From assembly GCA_937872275.1 (NCBI GenBank), contig CALMSE010000241.1, positions 1 through 5,841 of the forward strand: a stretch of DNA of 5,841 bases, given 5' to 3'. The position numbers were made by a program, and so were the translations under genes. The notes beneath the pieces are model-generated. The model was not told where the DNA came from. It did not search any database and saw only the letters and a program-made list of their open reading frames with translations. Of this stretch, positions 1-5,841 are shown piece after piece (the first letter of the stretch is position 1; each line of letters starts with the position of its first letter). Source of the DNA: an uncultured Leucobacter sp. GTDB taxonomy: Bacteria > Actinomycetota > Actinomycetes > Actinomycetales > Microbacteriaceae.

Positions 1-159
1 CTCGACGCGGGGGTCCGGGCCGGCGCGCTCGCGAAGCTGGGCGCGCAGGTGCTCGGCGGCGGCGGCGGCGGGAAGGACGACCTCGCCCAGGGCGGCGGCT
101 CGGACGCCGCGAAGATCGACGAGGCGCTCGCGGAGATCCGCCGCAGTCTGGCAGGATGA
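1..159 (+). CDS. alaS: alanyl-tRNA synthetase, C-terminal end only
   Basis: The left edge cuts this gene, leaving its last 52 codons and a TGA stop at 157-159. AlaRS charges tRNA-Ala with alanine in the cytoplasm. The visible part is the end of the C-terminal (DHHA1/C-Ala) domain. A run of six glycines (visible residues 19-24) followed by KDDLAQGGG (25-33) matches the glycine-rich motif usually written GG(K/R)GGGxPDMAQGGG in AlaRS, followed by a closing amphipathic helix ([14 protein letters not shown]). The catalytic, tRNA-recognition and editing domains lie outside the window. The stop codon overlaps the first candidate ruvX start as ATGA, and alaS-ruvX-mltG adjacency is the usual actinobacterial order, which supports the identification. 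The GGC-codon run at about 57-70 simply encodes the glycine motif. Confidence 0.9.
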   Translation, partial: LDAGVRAGALAKLGAQVLGGGGGGKDDLAQGGGSDAAKIDEALAEIRRSLAG

Positions 160-668
160 CGGGGATGCGCAGCGGGGTGCGGTTGGGCGTCGACGTGGGT
201 CGGGCCCGCATCGGAGTCGCCCGCTGCGACCCGCACGCGATGCTGGCCACCCCTCTCGAGACGGTACCGCGCGACGCGAGGGGCCGCGCCGACGTCGATC
301 GGATCCTGCGGCTCGCGGACGAGGCGCAGGCGATGGAGCTGGTGGTCGGGCTGCCGATCGGGCTGAGCGGGCACCGCACGCCCTCCACCGACGACGCCGA
401 GGCCTTCGCCGGCCGGCTCGCCCGAGCGGGCGGCCCGCCCGTCCGGCTCGTGGACGAGCGGCTGAGCACGACTCAGGCCCAGGGGCAGCTGCGGGCGGCG
501 GGGAAGAAGACGAAGGAGACGCGCGGCGTCATCGATCAGGCGGCCGCGGTGGTGATCCTGCAGCACGCGCTCGACAGCGAGCGCTCGCGCGGCGAGGCCC
601 CGGGGACGCTCGTCGAGCGCCCGCCCGCCGGGGAGCGCCCGGCGGAAGGCGGAGGGGGAGAGGCATGA
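156..668 (+). CDS. ruvX: RuvX/YqgF family putative Holliday junction resolvase (pre-16S rRNA nuclease)
   Basis: A 170-residue protein of the RNase H-fold YqgF family. E. coli YqgF is implicated in 16S rRNA 5'-end maturation, and family members are also described as Holliday-junction resolvases; the sequence does not separate these roles. Visible motifs are [10 protein letters not shown] (residues 13-22, candidate catalytic D13), [10 protein letters not shown] (63-72), LVDERLST (98-105, E101) and [11 protein letters not shown] (126-136, D127). These supply the acidic triad expected in the family. The core ends near residue 141 and is followed by a tail of about 29 residues rich in Gly, Pro, Glu and Arg that is probably disordered. 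Start choice is uncertain: ATG 156 overlaps the alaS stop as ATGA, while ATG 165 has an AGGA at 153-156 with 8-nt spacing and gives the more usual short N-terminus ([12 protein letters not shown]). The stop overlaps the mltG ATG. Confidence 0.93.
   Translation: MTGMRSGVRLGVDVGRARIGVARCDPHAMLATPLETVPRDARGRADVDRILRLADEAQAMELVVGLPIGLSGHRTPSTDDAEAFAGRLARAGGPPVRLVDERLSTTQAQGQLRAAGKKTKETRGVIDQAAAVVILQHALDSERSRGEAPGTLVERPPAGERPAEGGGGEA
651..655 (+). promoter_or_regulatory. Shine-Dalgarno site for mltG inside the ruvX tail
   Basis: GGAGG lies 9 nt before the mltG ATG at 665, within a purine-rich stretch (651-663) that also encodes the terminal Gly-rich codons of ruvX. It supports the start at 665 and implies that mltG can recruit ribosomes itself as well as being coupled through the ATGA overlap. 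Confidence 0.7.
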
Positions 669-1843
669 CTCCGAGACACGGCGACGGCGGCGTCGACACT
701 CGCGACAGCACCGACGATCTGCAGGAGCTCTTCGGCGCCCACCAGGCCCCGAGCGTCCAGCCCACGCGCCGCAAGGGACGGGGCCGCCGCGCCCTCATCG
801 TGCTGCTCGTGATCGTGCTGCTGCTCGGCGGTCTCACCGCCGTCGGCGTCATGTTCTGGAACCAGTTCGGCGACCGCGTCTCGGAGGCGCTCGGCTGGAC
901 CACGAACGACTACGAGGGCGAGGGGCACGGCGAGACCATCGTCACGATCACGGCGGGGGAGATCGGTGAGGACGTGGCGGTGAGCCTCGCGGAGGCCGGC
1001 GTGGTGAAGACCTCGCAGGCGTTCTACGAGCTGCTGCTCGCCCAGAACCCCCAGGTGGACTTCCAGCCCGGCACCTACCGGCTGCGGCTCGAGATGAGCT
1101 CGCAGGCGGCCCTCGACGCGCTGCGGGATCCGGCCAGCCGCATGCAGCTCTCGGCGATGATCCCCGAGGGCAAGACCGTCGGGCAGACGCTCGAGATCGT
1201 TTCGGCCGGCGCCGACATCCCGCTCGAGGAGCTGCAGGCGGCCGCGGCGAACCCCGGGTCGTTCGGGCTGCCCGAGGGGGTGACCTCGCTCGAGGGGTGG
1301 CTGTACCCGGCGACCTACGAGTTCGAGCCCGGTACGACGGCCGAGGCGGCGATCGCGAAGATGGTGGGCTACCAGATCGCGCTGCTCGACGAACTGGGCG
1401 TGCCGGTGGAGGATCGCGAGCGGGTGCTCACCATCGCCTCGATCGTCGAGCGCGAGGCCGGACGGGCCGAGGACTTCGGCAAGGTCTCGAGGGTGATCGT
1501 CAACCGCCTCGACAGCGGCATGAGGCTGCAGATGGACTCCACCGCCCAGTACGGCTTCCAGCAGCACGACGACGGCAGCGTCTGGTCCACGGACGCGGCG
1601 CTCGCCGATGACAACCCCTGGAACACCTACGTGCACGAGGGTCTGCCGATCGGGCCGATCGCGAACCCGGGGCGCGCCGCCGTCGAGGCCGCGCTGAACC
1701 CCGAGCCCGGGGACTGGCTCTTCTTCGTGGCGGTGAACCTCGATACCGGCGAGTCGGTCTTCACGACCAACGGCGCCGACCACGACGCGGCCGTGCAGCA
1801 GCTCAACGAGTGGTGCGTCGCCAACCCGGGCCGCGGCTGCTGA
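665..1843 (+). CDS. mltG: endolytic murein transglycosylase MltG (YceG-like)
   Basis: A 392-residue membrane-anchored lytic transglycosylase that cleaves nascent glycan strands and so helps set their length. The N-terminus is a short cytoplasmic segment ending in a basic patch (RRKGRGRR, 35-42), followed by one hydrophobic transmembrane helix at about 43-64; the remainder should lie outside the membrane. Residues about 91-150 resemble the LysM-like subdomain that precedes the catalytic part in this family. The YceG signature is clear: EGWLYPATYEF (210-220), ASIVEREAG (258-266, containing the family catalytic Glu, E262 or E264), NRLDSGMRLQMDST (280-293) and NTYVHEGLPIGPIANPG (320-336). The usual DPT reads DST here. 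The C-terminus carries two cysteines (C384, C392). The start overlaps the ruvX stop and has a good Shine-Dalgarno site; the stop overlaps aroE as TGATG. Its position between ruvX and aroE is the standard actinobacterial one. Confidence 0.95.
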   Translation: MTPRHGDGGVDTRDSTDDLQELFGAHQAPSVQPTRRKGRGRRALIVLLVIVLLLGGLTAVGVMFWNQFGDRVSEALGWTTNDYEGEGHGETIVTITAGEIGEDVAVSLAEAGVVKTSQAFYELLLAQNPQVDFQPGTYRLRLEMSSQAALDALRDPASRMQLSAMIPEGKTVGQTLEIVSAGADIPLEELQAAAANPGSFGLPEGVTSLEGWLYPATYEFEPGTTAEAAIAKMVGYQIALLDELGVPVEDRERVLTIASIVEREAGRAEDFGKVSRVIVNRLDSGMRLQMDSTAQYGFQQHDDGSVWSTDAALADDNPWNTYVHEGLPIGPIANPGRAAVEAALNPEPGDWLFFVAVNLDTGESVFTTNGADHDAAVQQLNEWCVANPGRGC

Positions 1844-2757
1844 TGGCGGATCGCCCGTCATTCCAGGGCGGCGTCGCGGACGGGGCGGCCGAGGCCGCCA
1901 CCTCGCATCTGGCGGTGCTCGGCTCGCCGATCGCGCATTCGAAGTCACCGGCGATCCATGCCGCCGCCTATCGCGAGCTCGGCCTCGCCTGGAGCTACGG
2001 GCGCGAGGAGCTGCGCGCCGAGGAGCTCGAGGGCTTCCTCGCCGCGCGCGCGCGCGGCTGGCGCGGGTTCTCGCTGACCATGCCGCTGAAGGAGGAGGCG
2101 CATCGCCTGGCGTCGATCCTCGACCCCGTGGCGGAGGAGAGCGGTGTCGTCAACACGCTGCTGCGCCTCGACAGCGAGGCGCAGCCCTGGGCGGGCTTCA
2201 ACACCGACGTCGGCGGCCTGGCCGCCGCGATCCGCCGCGAGGGGCTCGACGCCGCCCGCACGGTGGTGCTCGGCTCGGGCGCCACCGCGGTGTCGGCGAT
2301 CCTCGCGGCGCGCAGCCTCGGCGCTCAGCACGTCGAGGTGGTGGCGCGCAACGTGCCCGTGATCTCCGATCTCGTCGCCCGTTTCGGCGATACGCGCGAT
2401 GGGGGCGGCACCGGTTCGCTGCACCTGAGCGGGACGCCGCTGCCGCACGTCGGGCCCCTGCTCGAGCACCTCGCGCCCACCCTCGTCGTCTCGACCCTCC
2501 CGGGACCCGCCGCCCGCGAGGTCGCGCTGCCCGAGGCCTTCGCGCAGATCCCGCTCTTCGACGTGGCCTACGACCCATGGCCGTCGCCGCTCGCCGAGCG
2601 CTGGCGGGCGGCGGGCGGCGAGGCGCATTCCGGCATCGGCATGCTCGTCGAGCAGGCGCTGCTGCAGGTGCGGATCTTCGCCAACGGCGACCCCGGCTTC
2701 CCGCTCGAGGGCGAGGAGCGGGTGCTCGCGGCGATGTACGCGGCCGTGCCCCAGTAG
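1843..2757 (+). CDS. aroE: shikimate dehydrogenase (NADP-type)
   Basis: A 304-residue enzyme that reduces 3-dehydroshikimate to shikimate in the cytosol. The substrate domain shows [10 protein letters not shown] (27-36, with the Ser pair S33/S35), SLTMPLK (77-83, catalytic Lys K83), VVNT (102-105) and FNTDVGG (119-125, catalytic Asp D122). The nucleotide domain has GSGATA (144-149) and the VVARN strand end (166-170) where the NADP phosphate is normally bound. YDPWPSPL (243-250) and GIGMLVEQ (264-271) are family C-terminal motifs. The common NVT before the catalytic Lys reads SLT; as I recall it, M. tuberculosis AroE has a similar SVTMPGK, so this is a lineage variant and not damage. The ATG at 1843 is chosen because it overlaps the mltG stop (TGATG) and leaves about 21 residues before the core. 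An in-frame GTG at 1810 lies deep in mltG and is less likely. No clear Shine-Dalgarno precedes 1843, so reinitiation after mltG is likely. Confidence 0.95.
   Translation: MADRPSFQGGVADGAAEAATSHLAVLGSPIAHSKSPAIHAAAYRELGLAWSYGREELRAEELEGFLAARARGWRGFSLTMPLKEEAHRLASILDPVAEESGVVNTLLRLDSEAQPWAGFNTDVGGLAAAIRREGLDAARTVVLGSGATAVSAILAARSLGAQHVEVVARNVPVISDLVARFGDTRDGGGTGSLHLSGTPLPHVGPLLEHLAPTLVVSTLPGPAAREVALPEAFAQIPLFDVAYDPWPSPLAERWRAAGGEAHSGIGMLVEQALLQVRIFANGDPGFPLEGEERVLAAMYAAVPQ
2041..2058. repeat. 18-bp perfect palindrome with (CG)7 core
   Basis: The bases at 2041-2058 are self-complementary, with seven alternating CG dinucleotides at 2043-2056. The tract encodes the Ala/Arg stretch AARARG of AroE. 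Alternating CG favours Z-DNA or cruciform structure in vitro, but within a gene of this composition it is probably a by-product of GCG and CGC codons; no function is claimed. Confidence 0.6.
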
Positions 2758-2760
2758 ACT
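2755..2760 (+). promoter_or_regulatory. possible -10 hexamer for a leaderless aroC transcript
   Basis: TAGACT overlaps the aroE TAG stop and fits the actinobacterial -10 pattern TAnnnT. Seven bases separate it from the A of the aroC ATG at 2768, the normal distance from -10 to the transcription start, so initiation there would give a leaderless mRNA. The bases between (GGCGGGT) form only a poor Shine-Dalgarno. No good -35 (TTGACA-like) is visible around 2732-2737. This would be an internal promoter feeding aroC-aroK-aroB; the call rests on the hexamer and its spacing alone. Confidence 0.4.
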
Positions 2761-2767
2761 GGCGGGT

Positions 2768-3964
2768 ATGCTTCGTTGGCTCACGGCCGGAGAATCCCAC
2801 GGCCCAGAACTCATCGCCGTGCTCGAGGGACTGCCCGCGGGCGTGCCGCTCTCGCTCGACGCCGTTCGCGAGGACCTCGCGCGTCGCAAACTCGGCTACG
2901 GCCGCGGCTCGCGCATGAAGTTCGAGCAGGACGAGGTGCATTTCTCGGGCGGGGTCGTGCAGGGGCGCAGCATCGGCGGACCCGTCGCGATCCGCGTCGG
3001 CAACACCGAATGGCCGAAGTGGGTCGAGGTGATGAGCCCCGAGAAGACCCCGCTCTCCGAGAAGTCCCGCGGTCGCGGCGCCGCGCTCACCCGGCCGCGC
3101 CCGGGGCACGCCGATCTGGCGGGCATGCAGAAGTACGGCTTCGACGAGGCGCGTCCGGTGCTCGAGCGGGCGAGCGCCCGCGAGACCGCGGCCCGGGTCG
3201 CGCTCGGCGCGGTCGCGCGAGCCTTCCTCGCCGAGCTCGGCATCCGGCTCGTCAGCCACACCGTCTCGCTCGGCCCCGTCGCGGCGCCCGCGGGCTCCCC
3301 GCTGCCCCGTCCGGAGGACGTGGCGGCGCTCGACGCCGATCCGCTGCGCTGCTTCGATGCGGCCACGAGCGCGCTGATGGTCGCCGAGGTCGACGAGACG
3401 AAGAAGACGGGCGACACGGTCGGCGGCGTCGTCGAGGTGCTCGCCTACGGTCTGCCGCCCGGACTCGGCTCGTACGTGCACTGGGACCGCCGGCTCGACT
3501 CGCGCCTCGCGGGCGCGCTCATGGGCATCCAGGCGATCAAGGCCGTCGAGGTCGGCGACGGCTTCGAGACGACGCGCCGGCGCGGATCCGCCGCTCACGA
3601 CGAGCTGCACCTCGAGGATGGCCGCATCGTGCGCGAGACCGAGCGCGCGGGCGGCATCGAGGGCGGCATGACGACCGGGCAGGTGCTGCGCGTCCGCGCC
3701 GGCATGAAGCCGATCGCCACCGTGCCCAACGCCCTGCCCACGATCGATGTGGCCACCGGCGAGGAGGCGAAGGCGCACCATCAGCGCAGCGACGTCTCGG
3801 CGGTTCCGGCCGCGGGCGTCGTCGCTGAGGCGATGACGGCGCTCGTGCTCGCCGATGCCGTCACCGAGAAGTTCGGCGGCGACAGCGTCGCCGAGACGAA
3901 GCGCAACCTCGAGGCCTACCTCGCGGCCATCCCGCCGACCCTCGCGACCCAGATCGAATCGTGA
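2768..3964 (+). CDS. aroC: chorismate synthase
   Basis: A 398-residue enzyme that converts 5-enolpyruvylshikimate-3-phosphate to chorismate using reduced FMN, the last step of the shikimate pathway. The length fits the long form seen in Gram-positive bacteria. Family motifs are intact: GESHG (8-12, catalytic His H11), RPRPGHAD (109-116, second His H114), [13 protein letters not shown] (133-145), the Gly-rich [10 protein letters not shown] (295-304), and [13 protein letters not shown] (340-352, with the conserved Asp D342). The start is unambiguous because the protein normally begins only a few residues before GESHG. The gene follows aroE after 10 nt, the only non-overlapping junction among the genes called here, and its TGA overlaps the aroK GTG as GTGA. 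The poor Shine-Dalgarno together with the TAGACT upstream suggests leaderless initiation or reinitiation after aroE. Confidence 0.97.
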   Translation: MLRWLTAGESHGPELIAVLEGLPAGVPLSLDAVREDLARRKLGYGRGSRMKFEQDEVHFSGGVVQGRSIGGPVAIRVGNTEWPKWVEVMSPEKTPLSEKSRGRGAALTRPRPGHADLAGMQKYGFDEARPVLERASARETAARVALGAVARAFLAELGIRLVSHTVSLGPVAAPAGSPLPRPEDVAALDADPLRCFDAATSALMVAEVDETKKTGDTVGGVVEVLAYGLPPGLGSYVHWDRRLDSRLAGALMGIQAIKAVEVGDGFETTRRRGSAAHDELHLEDGRIVRETERAGGIEGGMTTGQVLRVRAGMKPIATVPNALPTIDVATGEEAKAHHQRSDVSAVPAAGVVAEAMTALVLADAVTEKFGGDSVAETKRNLEAYLAAIPPTLATQIES

Positions 3965-4650
3965 ACGGGGAAGAGCCGAGCGAGGGCGCCCCGGCGCCCG
4001 TCCGCCCGGTGCCCGGCCCGCCGAAGCATCCGCTGACGCAACCCGTCCCGGTCGTCGCGGGCGACCGCGAGGCGAAGCCGGCGCGGTCGAAGCGGCGTCG
4101 TTCGAGGCGCCGCAGGCGCGGCATGCCGACGCGCGCGGTCGTGCTCGTCGGCCCCATGGCGGCGGGGAAGACGAGCCTCGGGCGTCAGCTCGCGAAGGAG
4201 CTCGGGGTGCCGTTCGTCGACACCGACGCGGTGTTCGTGCGCGCGCACGGCGCCATCGCAGATTTCTTCGCGAGCCGCGGCGAGGAGGAGTTCCGCCGCA
4301 TCGAGGAGGAGGTCATCGCCGAGGAGCTCGCGCGGCAGGGCACCCGCGTCGTCGCGCTCGGCGGCGGGGCGGTGCTGAGCGCCCGCACCCGCGAGCTGCT
4401 GCGGGCCCACCCCGTGGTGCTGCTCATGACGACCCAGGAGGCCGTGCTGCGCACGGCGAACATCGCGAGGCGTCCGCTGCTGCGCGACGACCCCGATGCC
4501 TGGGGTCGCATTCTGGAGGCCCGTCGGCCCCTCTACGAGGAGGTCGCCGACATCACCTTCCGCACCGATCGCGCGACGAAGGAGCAGCTCACGCGGCGCC
4601 TCGCCGAGTGGGTCCGGGCCGGCGGGCGCAGGAGCAAGGAGAGACGATGA
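3961..4650 (+). CDS. aroK: shikimate kinase with an Arg-rich N-terminal extension
   Basis: Phosphorylates shikimate at the 3-OH using ATP. The kinase core starts near residue 55: Walker A GPMAAGKT (64-71, with Ala where Gly is usual at position 67), VDTD (86-89, shikimate-binding Asp), FRRIEEE (111-117, R112), GGG (134-136), the lid RRPLLRDDP (170-178) and [12 protein letters not shown] (186-197, R188). R112, R171 and R188 align with R58, R117 and R136 of the M. tuberculosis enzyme. From GTG 3961 (overlapping the aroC stop) the product is 229 residues, against the usual 165-175 or so. The extra 54 residues are Pro-rich, then strongly basic (nine Arg and one Lys among residues 42-53), and look disordered. 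ATG 4123 would give a normal-sized kinase of 175 residues and has a weak AGG at 4114-4116. Codons in 3961-4122 end in G/C in 49 of 54 cases, favouring the longer form. The stop overlaps aroB. Confidence 0.93.
   Translation: MNGEEPSEGAPAPVRPVPGPPKHPLTQPVPVVAGDREAKPARSKRRRSRRRRRGMPTRAVVLVGPMAAGKTSLGRQLAKELGVPFVDTDAVFVRAHGAIADFFASRGEEEFRRIEEEVIAEELARQGTRVVALGGGAVLSARTRELLRAHPVVLLMTTQEAVLRTANIARRPLLRDDPDAWGRILEARRPLYEEVADITFRTDRATKEQLTRRLAEWVRAGGRRSKERR
4636..4641 (+). promoter_or_regulatory. Shine-Dalgarno site for aroB
   Basis: AAGGAG lies 5 nt before the aroB ATG at 4647, inside the last codons of aroK. It is the best consensus ribosome site in the window and fixes the aroB start, although the aroB reading frame stays open much further upstream. 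Confidence 0.85.
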
Positions 4651-5729
4651 CCGACACGCCGACGCAGATCCAGGTGATCGGCGACGCCGCGAGCACCATC
4701 ACCGTGGGCCGAGACCTGCTCGGCACCGTGGCGGAGGCGCTCGGCGATCGCGTGAACCAGGTGCTCATCGTGCACACGCCGACGGTGGGGCGCCTCGCGG
4801 AGCGGCTGCGCGCCGAGCTGCAGCAGCACTACTCCCAGGTGCTGCTCGCCGAGGTGCCCGACGCCGAGGCCTCGAAGCGGGTCGAGGTGGCCGCGTTCTG
4901 CTGGCAGATCATGGGGCAGGCCGACTTCACCCGCAGCGACGCCGTCGTGGGCCTCGGCGGGGGAGCGGTGACCGACCTCGCGGGTTTCGTCGCGGCCACC
5001 TGGCTGCGCGGGGTGCGGCTCGTGCAGATCCCGACCACCGTGCTCGGAATGGTCGACGCCGCGGTCGGCGGCAAGACGGGCATCAACACCGCCGAGGGCA
5101 AGAACCTCGTCGGAGCCTTCTACGCGCCGCAGGCCGTCGTCTGCGACATCGAGCTGCTCGCGACGCTGCCGAAGAACGAGATCCGCGCCGGCTTCGCCGA
5201 GATCGCCAAGTACGGCTTCATCGCCGAGCCCGAGATCCTCGAGACCATCGAGCGCGACGTCGACATCGCGACGGACCCGGCCTCGCCCGAGTTCCGTCGT
5301 CTCGTCGAGCTCTCCATCGGGGTGAAGGCCCGCGTCGTGAGCGAGGACTTCCGCGAGGGCGGGCTGCGCGAGATCCTGAACTACGGCCACACCCTCGGCC
5401 ACGCCATCGAGCACGCCGAGCGCTACCAGTGGCGGCACGGCGTCGCGATCTCGATCGGCATGGTGTACGCGGCCGAGCTCGGCCGCATGGCGGGGCAGCT
5501 CTCCGACGAGGCGGTGGATCGGCATCGCGCCGTCCTCGGCTCCCTCGGGCTGCCGCTCGGCTACCCGGCGGGACGGTGGCCGGGCCTGCTCGCCACGATG
5601 CAGCGCGACAAGAAGGCCCGCGCGGGCATGCTGCGCTTCATCGTGCTCGACGACATCGCGAAGCCCCGTGTGCTCGCGGGCGTCGACGAGAGCGTGCTGC
5701 AGTTCGCGTACCAGGAGATCGCGAGCTGA
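4647..5729 (+). CDS. aroB: 3-dehydroquinate synthase
   Basis: A 360-residue NAD- and divalent-metal-dependent enzyme that converts DAHP to 3-dehydroquinate, the second step of the shikimate pathway. The length is typical. Motifs in order are GLGGGAVTDLAGFVAATW (102-119, nucleotide-binding), PTTVLGMVDAAVGGKTGIN (129-147), KNLVGAFYAPQ (152-162), GFAEIAKYG (182-190), NYGHTLGHAIEH (245-256), RHG (263-265) and RDKK (320-323). Metal ligands expected from the family (E194, H271 and H287 in the Aspergillus enzyme) correspond to E185, H248 and H264, and all are present. The ATG at 4647 overlaps the aroK TGA as ATGA and has a strong AAGGAG. The same frame is open upstream to 3855, but that stretch is an Arg/Pro-rich shadow of aroC and aroK and is excluded. 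It is the last + strand gene in the window; no obvious terminator follows. Confidence 0.97.
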   Translation: MTDTPTQIQVIGDAASTITVGRDLLGTVAEALGDRVNQVLIVHTPTVGRLAERLRAELQQHYSQVLLAEVPDAEASKRVEVAAFCWQIMGQADFTRSDAVVGLGGGAVTDLAGFVAATWLRGVRLVQIPTTVLGMVDAAVGGKTGINTAEGKNLVGAFYAPQAVVCDIELLATLPKNEIRAGFAEIAKYGFIAEPEILETIERDVDIATDPASPEFRRLVELSIGVKARVVSEDFREGGLREILNYGHTLGHAIEHAERYQWRHGVAISIGMVYAAELGRMAGQLSDEAVDRHRAVLGSLGLPLGYPAGRWPGLLATMQRDKKARAGMLRFIVLDDIAKPRVLAGVDESVLQFAYQEIAS

Positions 5730-5742
5730 TCGGGCGGCGCGC

Positions 5743-5841
5743 CTATCGGGCCATCGCGAGTCGATCCTCCTGAGACTCCTCCTCGGCGGGGCTGCTCGCC
5801 GGCTCGCCGACCGGCCGCGCCGCCGCCACTGCCGCCGCCTC
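5743..5841 (-). CDS. possible 3' end of a convergent gene, product unknown
   Basis: Read on the - strand, the frame entering at the right edge runs for 32 codons and ends at a TAG (plus-strand CTA at 5743-5745), 13 nt past the aroB stop. The residues are Ala-rich, then acidic and polar (EEESQEDRLAMAR at the end), as in a disordered C-terminal tail. By codon position, G/C is about 88% at first, 63% at second and 84% at third position, which fits coding in this frame but is a small sample. No + strand ATG, GTG or TTG occurs in 5730-5841, so no forward gene begins here. I do not recognise the protein. The alternative is plain intergenic DNA before the next gene. Confidence 0.35.
   Translation of the reverse strand, partial: EAAAVAAARPVGEPASSPAEEESQEDRLAMAR

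Noticed and set aside
55..70. GGC triplet run as a possible unstable microsatellite
   Set aside because: It encodes the conserved glycine-rich motif of AlaRS and is short.
536..1948. Long - strand open frame (470 codons) opposite ruvX and mltG
   Set aside because: The opposite strand holds mltG with an intact catalytic signature and membrane helix. The antisense product is low-complexity, rich in Arg, Gly, Ala and His, with no recognisable domain; long antisense frames are expected in DNA this GC-rich.
2198..3781. Long - strand open frame (527 codons) opposite aroE and aroC
   Set aside because: It mirrors aroC and aroE, both complete, and decays into Arg/Ala/Pro-rich sequence with no motifs. 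The shorter - strand frames at 1945-2889 and 4533-5525 were dropped for the same reason.
2776..3828. + strand open frame (350 codons) within aroC
   Set aside because: The product is mostly Arg/Gly/Ala with no domain, while the aroC frame carries every chorismate synthase motif.
3855..4646. Upstream extension of the aroB frame (about 264 extra codons)
   Set aside because: It is out of frame with aroC and aroK, is dominated by Arg, Pro, Ala and Gly, and lies upstream of a near-perfect Shine-Dalgarno and ATG at 4647 that give a normal-length AroB.
5718..5760. Direct repeat ATCGCGAG at 5718-5725 and 5753-5760
   Set aside because: Only 8 bp and composed of words common elsewhere in the window; there is no associated attachment site or integrase.
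4496..5773. Second + strand open frame over aroB (425 codons)
   Set aside because: It is an Arg-rich shadow in the wrong frame; AroB motifs and metal ligands are read intact in the other frame.
5798..5815. Short inverted repeat (GCCGG/CCGGC with an 8-base loop) as a terminator
   Set aside because: The stem is only 5 bp and no T-run follows on either strand; such repeats occur by chance in DNA of this composition.
1..5841. Novel system, mobile element, CRISPR array or RNA gene
   Set aside because: The strand is filled by six complete and one partial well-known housekeeping genes in their usual actinobacterial order, with no gap over 112 bases, no spaced repeats, no transposase or integrase motifs and no tRNA- or rRNA-like sequence.

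Overview
This window is a chromosomal housekeeping segment from a high-GC Gram-positive bacterium. The base composition is very GC-rich, codons end mostly in G or C, and the gene order is alaS tail, ruvX, mltG, aroE, aroC, aroK, aroB. That order is typical of Actinobacteria; in Mycobacterium tuberculosis the same genes lie together, with a few insertions. The compact arrangement and the protein style suggest Microbacteriaceae (Leucobacter-like), but the family-level placement is an inference.

Layout. All confidently called genes are on the + strand and packed almost without gaps. Positions 1-159 hold the last 52 codons of alanyl-tRNA synthetase. Next come ruvX (156-668, Holliday-junction resolvase-like/YqgF), mltG (665-1843, membrane-anchored endolytic murein transglycosylase), aroE (1843-2757, shikimate dehydrogenase), aroC (2768-3964, chorismate synthase), aroK (3961-4650, shikimate kinase) and aroB (4647-5729, 3-dehydroquinate synthase). 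Five of the six junctions are short stop/start overlaps, which suggests one polycistronic, translationally coupled unit. The exception is the 10-nt aroE-aroC gap. There the aroE stop codon lies inside a TAGACT -10-like hexamer placed so that transcription could start on the A of the aroC ATG.

Function. The four aro genes encode four of the seven shikimate-pathway steps: AroB (DAHP to 3-dehydroquinate), AroE (3-dehydroshikimate to shikimate), AroK (shikimate to shikimate-3-phosphate) and AroC (EPSP to chorismate). DAHP synthase, dehydroquinase and EPSP synthase are not in the window. The upstream genes serve translation (alaS), nucleic-acid processing (ruvX) and cell-wall assembly (mltG).

Right end. 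After aroB, the last 112 bases contain no + strand ATG, GTG or TTG. They may hold the 3' end of a convergent gene on the - strand (stop at 5743-5745), but this call is tentative.

I find no mobile element, CRISPR array, RNA gene or sign of a new system. The points worth a second look are the possible leaderless promoter before aroC, the 54-residue arginine-rich N-terminal extension of AroK and the unresolved convergent reading frame at the right edge.
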